Of a stretch of DNA of 64,000 nt, positions 42,601 to 50,461 are shown piece after piece (within the stretch, counting starts at the first letter, position 1; every line of letters starts with the position of its first letter). This DNA comes from Candidatus Symbiothrix dinenymphae (GTDB taxonomy: Bacteria > Bacteroidota > Bacteroidia > Bacteroidales > Azobacteroidaceae): assembly GCA_001417715.1 (NCBI GenBank), contig BBRT01000280.1, positions 1 to 64,000 on the forward strand, written 5' to 3'. Below the pieces are notes generated by a model. It saw nothing but the letters and a program-made list of their open reading frames with translations. It made no database searches and was not told the origin of the DNA. The position numbers were made by a program, and so were the translations under genes.

Positions 42601-43493
42601 TCAGGGAAACCAACGACAAAGAGTCGTTTGCCCGAAAAATGCAACTCACCCAATTTGCGCTGGAGCAAATCAATACGCTATTGTCGGCAGCATCCAACTA
42701 TGTGCAAGCCGCCAACCAAGCCGAAGAAGCCGCCATAACCAAAAAGTATGATGCCGAAATAAAAGCCGCCGGCAACAACCAAAAGAAAATCAAAAAAATA
42801 GAGGAAAAGCGCGACAAGGAATTAGCCGAAAAACGTGCCGAAGCCGCCGAACAATCATTCAATATCCAAGTGGCTATGGCATTGGCACAAACGGCACAAG
42901 CCGCCATTAATGCCTATTCGTCGGCAGCCGCAATCCCTGTTGTGGGCACAGTTCTTGCCCCAATCGCCGCCGGCGTAGCCATAGCCGCCGGAATGTTGCA
43001 AGTGGCAACAATCAAAAAGCAAGCCGAAGCCGCCAAAGCCGGCTACGCCTCCGGCGGCTTCACCCCATCGGGCAGATGGGACAAAGAACAGGGCGTGGTG
43101 CACAGCGAAGAGTTTGTCGGCAACCGCTTTGCCGTTCGCAACCCCGCCGTGCGCAAGGTGTTCAACATCGTGGACGAGGCGCAGCGGAATAACACGGTGA
43201 GCGCGCTCACCGATAAAGATTTTGCCCGCGCGCTCGACTACCGAGAAGCGGAAAACCGCGCCGTAGTGAGCGGCATAAGCAACGCCCTCAGCACGTCAGG
43301 CGGCGCATCGGACGGCACGGCTGCCGCGATGGAGAGCGTCGCCGCGTTTCTTTCCCGGAATGCGGAAGTGACGGACCGGCTGAACACGCGACTCAACGAA
43401 CCATTCGTCGGCGAAGTCAGCATCACCGGCAGAAAAGGCATCAAAGAGAACATGGACCTGTACAACAAAATGGTAAAAAACGCTAACCGATGA
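39606..43493 (+). CDS. Tail tape measure protein
   Basis: A 1295-aa protein with the features of a TP901-type tape measure: long helical coiled coils, the conserved domain at about 140-400 (FRKLAEDVAKMDDTYADVMK, then ALDQSGQKVEMSATALQGF), and hydrophobic segments near 505-525 and 565-580. The C-terminus has an Ala/Gly hydrophobic stretch (PVVGTVLAPIAAGVAIAAGM). Length suggests a tail of roughly 190 nm using 0.15 nm per residue, an estimate from helix geometry. It controls tail length and is ejected during DNA delivery. Confidence 0.88.
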   Translation: MASQQETAVLTVLLNGQAAQSEIDVLTKKADSLRDAITKAAKDGNTALAQSLRKELSENVKTTQALQRGVVDVGKVLNNLSTAKPKELRATLLQLNKQLQFSDLKRGSAEWNQLQANIQRVKLEMKTISAESQIAESRLTRLSNGFNKYFSMAATGVAAITGLSMTFRKLAEDVAKMDDTYADVMKTTGLTHEQVKDLNEEFKKLDTRTSREELNNLARDAGKLGITGKKDILDFVEAGNQINVALGEDLGEGAIKNIGKLTEVYKQSTQELDKLDLKGKMLSIGSAINQLGQSSTASESYLVDFSQRLGGVASQAGISIQNILGYASALDQSGQKVEMSATALQGFIMKLMGDPAKFAKIAGLEVSKFTELLKTDTNQAILTVLDALSKKGGLQQLIPIFKDMHLDGARAVGVLSSLATNISMVTEAQDISNKSFAEATSLTNEYNVKNENLMAKLEKARKNFKDISMALGEKLNPILLHSTNLTSTIIRVLSSSIDFFSKYGGAIVKTAAVLAAYTLVMKAYIIEQKLMAFWNNTLIAGCKKLWATMAANPWGAVLVLATALYQVYKAINSEMSTMEKKQKALNDVNLTANKNISEQKWQLEQLLKTARDETKSKDERLAAVKRLNDLSPEHLGNLKLEEINTEKAKTAVDNYVKSLLDAAIAQAAYDKIVELNKQKLDLQAKDSKSIYDDNTNIFQKFAAGFSHGFMGLFGAEQAIYDKAWAKHKKTITDIDAQILSLAEISKNNTSTIKGDGTAETTITGGEDLDEKAAKKALAAKLKAIETEAAKQRIVAMQSYKDKKSYEEELLRIEREMLSKKQLLYQKGSNEYVKYEEEIEKVTLDAKQKAEKIELDRQAKIKALIAKYNKEAAKTDAQKKAEELKTLNDLFTEELRTTEQYYILKQAIEDKYDPEKKKNKEAAEQLVKDNPNQTHKKKDLKSLLDDDKLSSGAKDTLINDSEAAELKQLDALQSLHNAEIDEILNYEELRTAIAQKYNDLRETNDKESFARKMQLTQFALEQINTLLSAASNYVQAANQAEEAAITKKYDAEIKAAGNNQKKIKKIEEKRDKELAEKRAEAAEQSFNIQVAMALAQTAQAAINAYSSAAAIPVVGTVLAPIAAGVAIAAGMLQVATIKKQAEAAKAGYASGGFTPSGRWDKEQGVVHSEEFVGNRFAVRNPAVRKVFNIVDEAQRNNTVSALTDKDFARALDYREAENRAVVSGISNALSTSGGASDGTAAAMESVAAFLSRNAEVTDRLNTRLNEPFVGEVSITGRKGIKENMDLYNKMVKNANR

Positions 43494-45274
43494 CAGAACT
43501 GCTAATCGACAACCAAAGCGTGACACTCCCCAACGAATTTCAGTTGGAAATCCTGAGCGAAAACCCGTTTTTCACCAAAAACGGACAATACACCTACGAC
43601 GTAACCTTGAGCCTCGAAGACGCGCAAAACGCCCGCATCTACAAGCACTACAACCGCCTGAACAACGCCGACCCCATCGCCTCCAAACGCACAGCAACGC
43701 TAATCGTGGACAACCGCGTGCTACTGCGCGGCACCGAAATCATCCTCGAAATAACCGAAAAGCAAGTGAAAGTTCAACTCGTGAGCGGCGAGAGCGAACT
43801 CAATTACTTCATCGGCGGCAACAGGAAACTCAATGAGTTGGATTTGGATATTGTGCATGCTATTGATATTTCCGGAACTAAATTTCATTTTGCACCTTTT
43901 TATTCAAAAACCCATGAAAAGGTCATAAATTCGGCAATTGTTAATTTTTATGGCGATGACATAAACTCCAATTATCCACCTAATGGGATAGTAAAAAAAA
44001 ATGAAATAGCACAACCCTATTTATATTTTATTATCAATCAAATAATCAATGCAATTGGTTATACGGTTAATGCCAATTTTATTGAAACAAGTCTTTATAA
44101 ATCGCTTTATATTGTAAATGGAATTAACACGATTAGGTATAATAGAATGCTTCCTGATTGGACTGTGAGTGAGTTTTTTGAAGCAATAGAAAAGATGTTT
44201 AATGTTGCCATTGTGATTAATGAATCTGCCCAAAAAATAAGCATTCTACAAAAAGGAAATTTTTACCAAAACACGCAAAAACACTATATTCGTGAGGTGT
44301 TAGATGAATTTGTACAAACATTAGACGAGGAAAATATTGACGATTATGCCGGGGCTAATATTGGATATGACCTGCCTGACGATGACTATTTTAAATGGCA
44401 GGATATTGATAGAACCATATTAGATAAAGTTGAATATGTGCATAAGCTTGATGAACGGGCTATTATGAATTATATTAGTTCTTTTCCGGGAGACAACAAG
44501 AAATTAAAAAATAAAATATTCATCTCTGACGAATCCGGTAACGAATATGTTCATGTGAATTTTACCGAAGAGATTCGATATTTTATAAAAAGGGTAAATA
44601 TGTTCAAACCAATTTTGAGTAATCCTCAAAAAACCGACCTTGATATTGAATTTAAAATTACACCTGTGGCAATGAAAGTTGTAGATGTGGAAACGTGGCA
44701 TTATTGGGATGACCGAAGTGGAGAAAGTGGTGGAGTTGTGCATCAGAAGATGAAAGGATATCCAATGAGTACACAAATGCCTGTTATTGAATCTGATGAT
44801 TTTGAATTTAATAATGAATTAGATAACTCATTTGTAGATATTCAGGAAGAAATAGAAGGAAATATAAAAAAAAGCAAAACAGATAACATCCAATTGGCTT
44901 TTTATACAGGTTATCATACCATACATACTACCGAAGGTAATCCTACTTATTATATGGACTATCCGGTGCCTTTTGTGGATTACTTTTGGGAAGATATGTG
45001 GGAATATAACATTCAGAAAATAGACCCGAATAATTTGACACTACGATTGGACGACCCCAATGGTTTGAAAAAGTTGTATTTCAATGCCAACAGCCTCGCC
45101 ATCAACACCACCCGCGAATACACCTTCAAATTCATCAGCAAAGAAAAACTCGACCCCAAAGCCATTTTCGTCATCAACAACAAGCAATTTGCCTGCAAGC
45201 AACTCAAATACAACATCGACGAAAACGGCATGGATTCCATCATACAGGGCGTGTTTTATCCGGTGGCGGGTTAG
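43490..45274 (+). CDS. Tail-tip / baseplate protein
   Basis: A 594-aa beta-rich protein coupled to the tape measure gene by a four-base overlap, the position of distal-tail and hub proteins. The first 110 residues (LPNEFQLEILSENPFFTKNG, then YTYDVTLSLEDAQNARIY) resemble a distal-tail-like domain of Bacteroidota phages. From about 43850 to 45030 the base composition shifts to clearly lower GC than the flanking parts of the same gene. This suggests that the middle part was exchanged by recombination, as happens with receptor-contacting domains. Confidence 0.72.
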   Translation: MTELLIDNQSVTLPNEFQLEILSENPFFTKNGQYTYDVTLSLEDAQNARIYKHYNRLNNADPIASKRTATLIVDNRVLLRGTEIILEITEKQVKVQLVSGESELNYFIGGNRKLNELDLDIVHAIDISGTKFHFAPFYSKTHEKVINSAIVNFYGDDINSNYPPNGIVKKNEIAQPYLYFIINQIINAIGYTVNANFIETSLYKSLYIVNGINTIRYNRMLPDWTVSEFFEAIEKMFNVAIVINESAQKISILQKGNFYQNTQKHYIREVLDEFVQTLDEENIDDYAGANIGYDLPDDDYFKWQDIDRTILDKVEYVHKLDERAIMNYISSFPGDNKKLKNKIFISDESGNEYVHVNFTEEIRYFIKRVNMFKPILSNPQKTDLDIEFKITPVAMKVVDVETWHYWDDRSGESGGVVHQKMKGYPMSTQMPVIESDDFEFNNELDNSFVDIQEEIEGNIKKSKTDNIQLAFYTGYHTIHTTEGNPTYYMDYPVPFVDYFWEDMWEYNIQKIDPNNLTLRLDDPNGLKKLYFNANSLAINTTREYTFKFISKEKLDPKAIFVINNKQFACKQLKYNIDENGMDSIIQGVFYPVAG

Positions 45275-46446
45275 AACTCCGGTGCGCGCTCGTAGATGAT
45301 GTTCGAGAGATTGGGGTCGTGGTGGTTGGCATACATCGTGGTCATTGATAAATCGTGATGGTCGGCATGTTGCATCACGCTCAGGTCATCAATTCCCGAT
45401 TTCAGCATTTCATTTATGCCGGTGTCGCGAAAACTGTACAGCTGCATTTCTTTTGGCAATTTCAGCGTATCCCGTATCTTATCCCATTCCTTACGAAATC
45501 GCGAATCGGTACAATGCCTTTTATCAGGAGTTAAAGATGGACCAAAGAGATAGTATTCGGGATTGTATTTTTCCAAGTGCATAGCCGTTAAATCATCAAT
45601 AACAGCCTGATTCATAGCAGAGTGTCGCTCCTTACCATTCTTTGCGATGTTTGCCGGAATGCAGATATATTTTTCCTGAATATGGATGTGTTTCAATTGG
45701 ATGTTCAGGATTTCCTTTGGGCGTATCAGGCTGGTATACATCAATTTGCAAACAAGTAAGAAGTTGGAATTTTGTTGTCTTAAACAGGTAATGATTTGCG
45801 CCCGCGTTTCTTTTGGTATCAGAATGCGCGTTTTTTCCTGCTTTTTCTTCAGTTTTATGCGATTGAAAGGGTTGTGTTTGGCATAAAATTTTTCTATCAG
45901 CCAGTTGAACAGCGACCTGAAAAATTTGACTTCATTGTTATAGCTTCGTGCACTCACTTTGCGCTCGTTGTAAACGTAATCCATAAATTTAGCAGCCATT
46001 GCATCGGAAAAAGTGGATGCATAGATATTGGGATTGGTCTTTTCGACCCATGTCATGAGGATAGAAGTGAATGAAACATAAGAAACAATCGTGGCTCTAC
46101 GGCTTTCTTTGGTTTTTTCTTCGATGAATTTTTTAATAGCATCACCAATAGGCGTGTACAAGCGCGCATCATCGCCTTCAAAAAAAGGATTCCATCCGGT
46201 GGAAAGTTGCACATTGATATCGGCAATCATGCGATTGATGTGTGCAATAGCTTCCTTTTGAGTATGATAACGGTCGGCAAGCCGGTTCAACTTGATTTGC
46301 TTACGCTGGAGTTTCTTAGAGAGTGGATTCTCGGCATAATACTCAATCAACCACCCCGACTTGTTTTTCTTAAAAACAGCCGGAAGATAATTCACCACCG
46401 TGTAACTACGTGCCTGAGAGGCAATGTTTTCTTGAATTACGGACAT
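45271..46446 (-). CDS. int: Phage integrase (tyrosine recombinase)
   Basis: A 391-aa protein with an N-terminal arm-binding region, a SAM-like core-binding domain (about 95-195), and a catalytic domain. Candidate residues: Arg242 (SLIRPKEI), Lys269 region (NIAKNGKERH), Arg340 (LYSFRDTG), His363 (ADHHDLSMTT) and nucleophile Tyr372. The usual first His of the HxxR box is replaced by Tyr337, a variation seen in Bacteroidota integrases. It recombines attP with the ssrA attB. Gene lies immediately inside attR, transcribed away from it. Confidence 0.92.
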   Translation of the reverse strand: MSVIQENIASQARSYTVVNYLPAVFKKNKSGWLIEYYAENPLSKKLQRKQIKLNRLADRYHTQKEAIAHINRMIADINVQLSTGWNPFFEGDDARLYTPIGDAIKKFIEEKTKESRRATIVSYVSFTSILMTWVEKTNPNIYASTFSDAMAAKFMDYVYNERKVSARSYNNEVKFFRSLFNWLIEKFYAKHNPFNRIKLKKKQEKTRILIPKETRAQIITCLRQQNSNFLLVCKLMYTSLIRPKEILNIQLKHIHIQEKYICIPANIAKNGKERHSAMNQAVIDDLTAMHLEKYNPEYYLFGPSLTPDKRHCTDSRFRKEWDKIRDTLKLPKEMQLYSFRDTGINEMLKSGIDDLSVMQHADHHDLSMTTMYANHHDPNLSNIIYERAPEF

Positions 46447-46452
46447 TTTTTT

Positions 46453-46480
46453 TTACGCTGCTTTGTGAAAAACAGCGTAA
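46453..46480 (-). promoter_or_regulatory. Hairpin directly upstream of the integrase start
   Basis: TTACGCTG and CAGCGTAA pair across a 12-base loop, extended by T and A runs on the outside. It ends just before the ATG of int. It could hide the translation start or serve as an operator. Confidence 0.5.
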
Positions 46481-46495
46481 AAAACTTGTTTCGTT

Positions 46496-46569
46496 TCTGT
46501 TGCGATTTTTTTCAAAAAAACAATTTGTTGCTGTCGTAACTAACTGATTTTTAATGAATTAAATAGCAT
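46496..46569. other. Right phage end with candidate integrase arm sites
   Basis: TCTGTTGCG (46496-46504) and TTTGTTGCT (46524-46532) match the pair near attL (1515-1534). The rest of the interval up to attR is AT-rich with no gene. Confidence 0.4.
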
Positions 46570-46600
46570 CCGTGGAGCTGGAGGGACTCGAACCCTCGTC
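46570..46600 (-). other. attR (3' end of intact ssrA)
   Basis: The same 31 bases as attL, here joined to the rest of the tmRNA gene, so insertion leaves ssrA complete. Confidence 0.93.
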
Positions 46601-46970
46601 CAAACGAGGAATTAACTTGCTTTCTACATGCTTGTCTTCGCTTTAGTTTTCGACTCTGCACAAGACCGAAGCCACCAATGCCGAGCTTATTTCCTTAGTT
46701 TCATCTGCGATTCGGAACTTCCCGCAGACTATCTCCGATATTGCCGCACCACCGTATCTGATTGCTTCGAAGCCAGAGCTTCAGGGTGATGTATGGTCCC
46801 CTCTCCTTGAGTGGGGATAAAGCCAAATAATCTACTATACTTCGATTAGGCAGCCATAGCGTAAGTATTTTCGCCAGTTAAATTTGTATCATCCGAGATT
46901 AAGGTGCCGAACAACGACGCACCGCATGCTTACAAATCACTTCTGCCCGCTGTCAAAACCGGTCAACCCC
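46573..46970 (-). ncRNA. ssrA: tmRNA (ssrA)
   Basis: About 398 nt. The 5' end GGGGUUG (46970 downward) pairs with CAGCUCC at the 3' end (46573-46580), forming the tRNA-like acceptor stem. The T-arm GGUUCGAGUCCC is plain. The tag reading frame at 46849-46875 encodes GENTYAMAA followed by TAA at 46846-46848. It closely resembles the GE(N/T)NYALAA tags of Bacteroidales but ends AMAA rather than ALAA. It rescues ribosomes stalled on broken messages and marks the product for proteolysis. CCA is not encoded. The 3' end serves as prophage attachment site. Confidence 0.96.
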
Positions 46971-46983
46971 ATGATTCATTGTG

Positions 46984-46991
46984 CAAAGGTA
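46984..46991 (-). promoter_or_regulatory. TACCTTTG promoter of ssrA
   Basis: A consensus -7 box on the minus strand 13 bases before the tmRNA 5' end. Confidence 0.7.
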
Positions 46992-47033
46992 CAACATTTT
47001 TTTGAAACTATTGACAATTCAGGAAAAAAAGAC

Positions 47034-47041
47034 TACCTTTG
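47034..47041 (+). promoter_or_regulatory. TACCTTTG promoter of the first PAP2 gene
   Basis: A consensus -7 box 20 bases before the ATG at 47062, divergent from ssrA. Confidence 0.65.
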
Positions 47042-47061
47042 TGCTCAAGAAATTCTCTGAC

Positions 47062-47823
47062 ATGGGTTTACTCGGGCGTGCGTTTTTTTTCTTTTCTGTG
47101 CTTACCGGCTATCCGGCATCCTTGCTGGCTCAGGATAGCGTTTCGGTGCCTGTTGTTGATGCAACCACCAAGTTTTCCGGCAAACAGTTGGTTGTTCCGC
47201 TCTCTTTAATCACGGTTGGGGCGGTTGTGGCGGCGAGCGAGCCGGGCAAATCTTTCAACCGGTATGTAAAAGGGGAAGTTGCCGAAATTCGGACACGGCA
47301 TATTGTAGCCGATGATTATCTGCAATATATGCCTGCCGCGTTTTTTCTTGGGTTCGATTTGATTCCCGGCACATCGAACTCGAAGCATGATTTTTACGAC
47401 CGTGCGTTTATCATGGCTACTGCCTATTTGACGGAGGTTGTGCTGACACAAACTGTCAAACATGTCGTTCATTCGCCCCGTCCGGATAATCCTTTGGAGA
47501 CCAATTCGTTTCCATCCGGTCACACGGCAACGGCATTTGTGGGGGCTGAACTTGTGCGGCGGGAGTATTGGGACGATTCGCCCGTTTATGGCATCACGGC
47601 TTATGTCGTGGCAACGGGTGTGGGTGTGTTGCGGGTCTATAACGAGCGGCATTGGGCTACGGACGTCATTGCCGGTGCCGGTTTTGGCATTCTGAGTGCG
47701 CAAATAGGGTATTGGCTGTTGCCGATTAACAGGCGACTTTTCCGCTCCAAAGACAGACAATTGGCATTTATACCTTATTATACAGGGCAGCAAGGAGGCT
47801 TGAGCTTGTCTTATCAATTTTAG
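47062..47823 (+). CDS. PAP2-family membrane phosphatase
   Basis: A 253-aa protein. The three motifs of the PAP2 superfamily are present: KHVVHSPRP (motif 1), FPSGHTATAF (motif 2, catalytic His) and YNERHWATDVIAG (motif 3, second His). An N-terminal signal (FFFFSVLTGYPASLLAQ) directs it to the envelope. It would remove phosphate from lipid substrates such as undecaprenyl or phosphatidylglycerol phosphate, or from lipid A. The start at 47062 follows the promoter; longer frames begin upstream of it. A second PAP2 gene follows 62 bases later. Confidence 0.88.
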   Translation: MGLLGRAFFFFSVLTGYPASLLAQDSVSVPVVDATTKFSGKQLVVPLSLITVGAVVAASEPGKSFNRYVKGEVAEIRTRHIVADDYLQYMPAAFFLGFDLIPGTSNSKHDFYDRAFIMATAYLTEVVLTQTVKHVVHSPRPDNPLETNSFPSGHTATAFVGAELVRREYWDDSPVYGITAYVVATGVGVLRVYNERHWATDVIAGAGFGILSAQIGYWLLPINRRLFRSKDRQLAFIPYYTGQQGGLSLSYQF

Positions 47824-47885
47824 AACCCAAAGAAGAACAGTAATTAAAAAAAAATGCCTAAATTTGTACCCAATTTCAAAGAAAA

Positions 47886-48920
47886 ATGAATGAGCAAAGT
47901 TATCAACAGGTTATCCCCCCCCCCCCTCCACCACCTAACTCACTGATTATCAATAAGTTAAAGTGGCATTTTTCAGGCATATTCAAGGTTAGAGCCTTGT
48001 TGTGGCTGTTTTTGTGTGCAAATACTTTGCAGGCACAAGGCAATGACACGGTGCTCTACACTGCCCCGAATTGGCACGAGAGCATCACCAACATCCCCGG
48101 CGATTTTGCAACGGCAGGAAAAACACTGTTCAGCACGAAAAGCATTGTGCCATTGGGCATTATAGCCGGTTCAACCGCTGTTTTGTATCTCCTCGACAAG
48201 CCTTTGGTGGATGGCGTGCAGCAATTCAGCCGCTATATTGGATTAGACCGCACGAATAAATTTGAGCCGGTGATTCAAATCGGCGATGTGAAAGTGATGG
48301 AACGCCCCGGAAATTTGAACACCGGATTTTACTTTATCGGCGAAGGGTGGACAAGCATCCTGATTTTCGGCGGCATAGGCATCCATGGCGCGGTTACGGA
48401 TAATACCAGGGAGGTGCGAATGCTGAGCCAGGCATTAGAGGGATGGATTGAAATAGGCGTTGTGTGTCAGCTACTTAAACGTTCATTTGGGCGCGAAACA
48501 CCGCAACAGGCAACCACAGACCGAGGTACATTTCGACCGTTCCCGGCACTTTCCGACTACCAAAAGCAAGTCTCCAAATACGATGCGCTACCATCGGGGC
48601 ACATGGCTACGATGGCGTTTACGATTACTTTGCTTGCCGAACATTATCCTGACAACCGCTTAATTCGCCCCGTAGGTTATTCACTGATAGGCATTTGCGC
48701 ACTTTCGATGTTGAACAACGGTGTGCATTGGGCGAGCGATTATCCGCTGGGCTTCGGCATCGGTTATTTGTTTGCCAAAATAGTTGCCCAACGCGGGCGT
48801 GTGCTGCAAAGTGGTGCCACGTCCAATAGCCTGCTGAATCGCATGGATGTGTCGCCCACAATACTGTTTGACGGCTATAGCGGCGGCAGCGCAGGGCTAA
48901 AACTGTCGCTGACATTGTAA
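47886..48920 (+). CDS. PAP2-family phosphatase with poly-C tract near the start
   Basis: A 344-aa protein. After the first 10 residues comes a run of seven Pro encoded by C12 and CCT/CCA codons, then a signal-like segment (ALLWLFLCANTLQAQ). PAP2 motifs are visible as LLKRSFGRE, LPSGHMATMAF and NNGVHWASDYPLG, though motif 1 is poorly conserved. The homopolymer precedes the signal peptide, so loss or gain of one C would abolish the protein. It could be a phase-variable lipid phosphatase modifying surface lipids. Confidence 0.82.
   Translation: MNEQSYQQVIPPPPPPPNSLIINKLKWHFSGIFKVRALLWLFLCANTLQAQGNDTVLYTAPNWHESITNIPGDFATAGKTLFSTKSIVPLGIIAGSTAVLYLLDKPLVDGVQQFSRYIGLDRTNKFEPVIQIGDVKVMERPGNLNTGFYFIGEGWTSILIFGGIGIHGAVTDNTREVRMLSQALEGWIEIGVVCQLLKRSFGRETPQQATTDRGTFRPFPALSDYQKQVSKYDALPSGHMATMAFTITLLAEHYPDNRLIRPVGYSLIGICALSMLNNGVHWASDYPLGFGIGYLFAKIVAQRGRVLQSGATSNSLLNRMDVSPTILFDGYSGGSAGLKLSLTL
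47915..47926 (+). repeat. C12 homopolymer in the 5' coding region
   Basis: Twelve consecutive C at codons 10-14 of the second PAP2 gene. Tracts of this length slip during replication. Confidence 0.9.
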
Positions 48921-48923
48921 AAC

Positions 48924-50378
48924 TTACCGGTTTTTCTCAAACACCGGCGTTTGAAATTTGGAACTTGCCAGGATGCGCTCCACCTTGTTGATTTCGAGGA
49001 ACGATGTGCCGCTGCCTGCGCCCAAACTGCCGCTGAGGTATGCCACCAAGTCAGTACGTTCAATCATCTTTTTGTCAAGCAGCTTGTTTAGCGCGTCCAA
49101 CAAATATTGCATGGGGTCGCTGTTTTCTTTTTGATATTTTGCCCACACGCCGTAGGAGAGGGACAATGCGCGGGTGGTTTCTTCTTTGTAGCAGATTGCC
49201 AAAACGGGGGCTTTGCCGCGAAAAGCGGCGAGGTTGCGCACCGTGCGACCGCTGTAAGAATCTGTTACAATGGCTTTTACGCCCAATTTGGTGCTGGATG
49301 TTACCGCCTGTTTTGCCAAAAACGAAGTTACGTCCAAATCGTCGTCGGGAAATGGCACGCGGATGTCGTTTTCCAGCAGTTTTGTCTTTTCGGCTTCGCG
49401 CGCAATGTTCGCCATCATGCGCACCGACTCCACAGGGAATTTGCCGTAAGCCGTTTCGCCGCTCAGCATGATGGCATCGGTGCGGTAGTAAATGGCATTG
49501 GCAACATCTGTCACCTCCGCGCGGGTGGGTCGCGGGTTGTTAATCATCGAATGAAGCATCTGTGTTGCCACAATCACCGGTTTTTTTGCGGCAATGCACT
49601 TGCGAATCAGCACGCGCTGCAAGCCGGGGATTTTTTCCTGTGGCACCTCAATGCCCAAGTCGCCCCGTGCAATCATAATGCCGTAAGCCACTTTCAGAAT
49701 CTCGTCGATATTGTCCACGCCCTCCTGATTTTCGATTTTCGCGATGATTTTGATGGGGCTATTATGCTCATCCAAAATCTTTTGAATGTCCAGCACATCC
49801 TGCCGGGTGCGTACAAACGAATGGGCGATGAAGTCGATTTTATTTTCGATGGCGTAGAGGATATTCGCGCGGTCTTTTTCCGTCAGCGAGGGCAAACTGA
49901 TGCGCACACCGGGGATATTCACACTCTTGCGACTGCCGAGCACGGCATCGTTTAACGCCTCTATTGTCAGGTAGTTGGCATCTTTTTTGATGACCTTAAA
50001 TTCGAGTTCGCCATCGTCAATCAGCAGCACATCGCCAATTTTCAGGTCGTCCGTGAGATTGGTGTAATTGACGGAGATAATCCGCTTCGTTGTTTTTTGG
50101 TTGGGTGCGCCCTGAATACGTAGCACATCGCCCGTTTTGAACGCAATCGGCTCGTCGCACACGGTGGTACGCACTTCGGGACCTTTGGTGTCCATCAAAA
50201 TGCCGATTCGGTTGGAAACGGCACGCACAGCGGCAACAATTTTGTCAAAGCCCTCCTGAGCGAGATGCGCCGAATTCATCCGCACCACATTCATACCGGC
50301 TTCAAATAAATCGCGCATAAAGTCCACATCGCACCGTTTGTCGGACACAGTGGCTACTATTTTCGTCTGTTTTAACAT
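48924..50378 (-). CDS. pyk: Pyruvate kinase
   Basis: A 484-aa glycolytic enzyme: phosphoenolpyruvate and ADP to pyruvate and ATP. Seen: TKIVATVSDK at the N-terminus, GMNVVRMNSAH, ILMDTKGPEVRT (B-domain entry), KIIAKIENQEGVDNI with the catalytic Lys/Glu region, IMIARGDLGIEVP, and VATQMLHSMI and RAEVTDVANA, which are signature segments. The C-terminal allosteric domain is complete. Length is normal. Divergent from the O-methyltransferase gene. Confidence 0.97.
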   Translation of the reverse strand: MLKQTKIVATVSDKRCDVDFMRDLFEAGMNVVRMNSAHLAQEGFDKIVAAVRAVSNRIGILMDTKGPEVRTTVCDEPIAFKTGDVLRIQGAPNQKTTKRIISVNYTNLTDDLKIGDVLLIDDGELEFKVIKKDANYLTIEALNDAVLGSRKSVNIPGVRISLPSLTEKDRANILYAIENKIDFIAHSFVRTRQDVLDIQKILDEHNSPIKIIAKIENQEGVDNIDEILKVAYGIMIARGDLGIEVPQEKIPGLQRVLIRKCIAAKKPVIVATQMLHSMINNPRPTRAEVTDVANAIYYRTDAIMLSGETAYGKFPVESVRMMANIAREAEKTKLLENDIRVPFPDDDLDVTSFLAKQAVTSSTKLGVKAIVTDSYSGRTVRNLAAFRGKAPVLAICYKEETTRALSLSYGVWAKYQKENSDPMQYLLDALNKLLDKKMIERTDLVAYLSGSLGAGSGTSFLEINKVERILASSKFQTPVFEKNR

Positions 50379-50400
50379 ATCATCATTCCTTTGAGGGTGG

Positions 50401-50408
50401 CAAAGGTA
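50401..50408 (-). promoter_or_regulatory. TACCTTTG promoter of pyk
   Basis: A consensus -7 box on the minus strand, 23 bases before the ATG. Confidence 0.7.
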
Positions 50409-50421
50409 CGCTTTTTTTTAA

Positions 50422-50429
50422 TAACTTTG
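50422..50429 (+). promoter_or_regulatory. TAACTTTG promoter of the O-methyltransferase gene
   Basis: A consensus -7 box, back-to-back with the pyk promoter. The 14-bp sequence attcacggaaCgac is present twice in tandem (50439-50466, second copy with T) and the second copy covers the ATG at 50462. Confidence 0.65.
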
Positions 50430-50461
50430 CCGCCCATTATTCACGGAACGACATTCACGGA

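Larger units (their letters stand above)
1404..46600. mobile_element. Integrated tailed prophage in ssrA
   Basis: The element is bounded by perfect 31-bp direct repeats (1404-1434 and 46570-46600) that correspond to the T-arm and acceptor end of tmRNA. It encodes an integrase beside the right repeat, a repressor and cro-like switch, a primase-helicase, head protease, capsid candidate, terminase, portal, tape measure, fibres and lysis genes. No structural gene is visibly broken except around the IS element at about 18300-20120, which lies in the accessory island. The prophage may therefore be functional. A long tape-measure protein (1295 aa) without an obvious contractile sheath gene suggests a siphovirus-like tail. 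That last point is inference. Confidence 0.93.

Noticed and set aside
49107-49955. 282-codon plus-strand open frame
   Set aside because: Antisense to pyruvate kinase; sequence rich in His, Phe and Cys without pattern.
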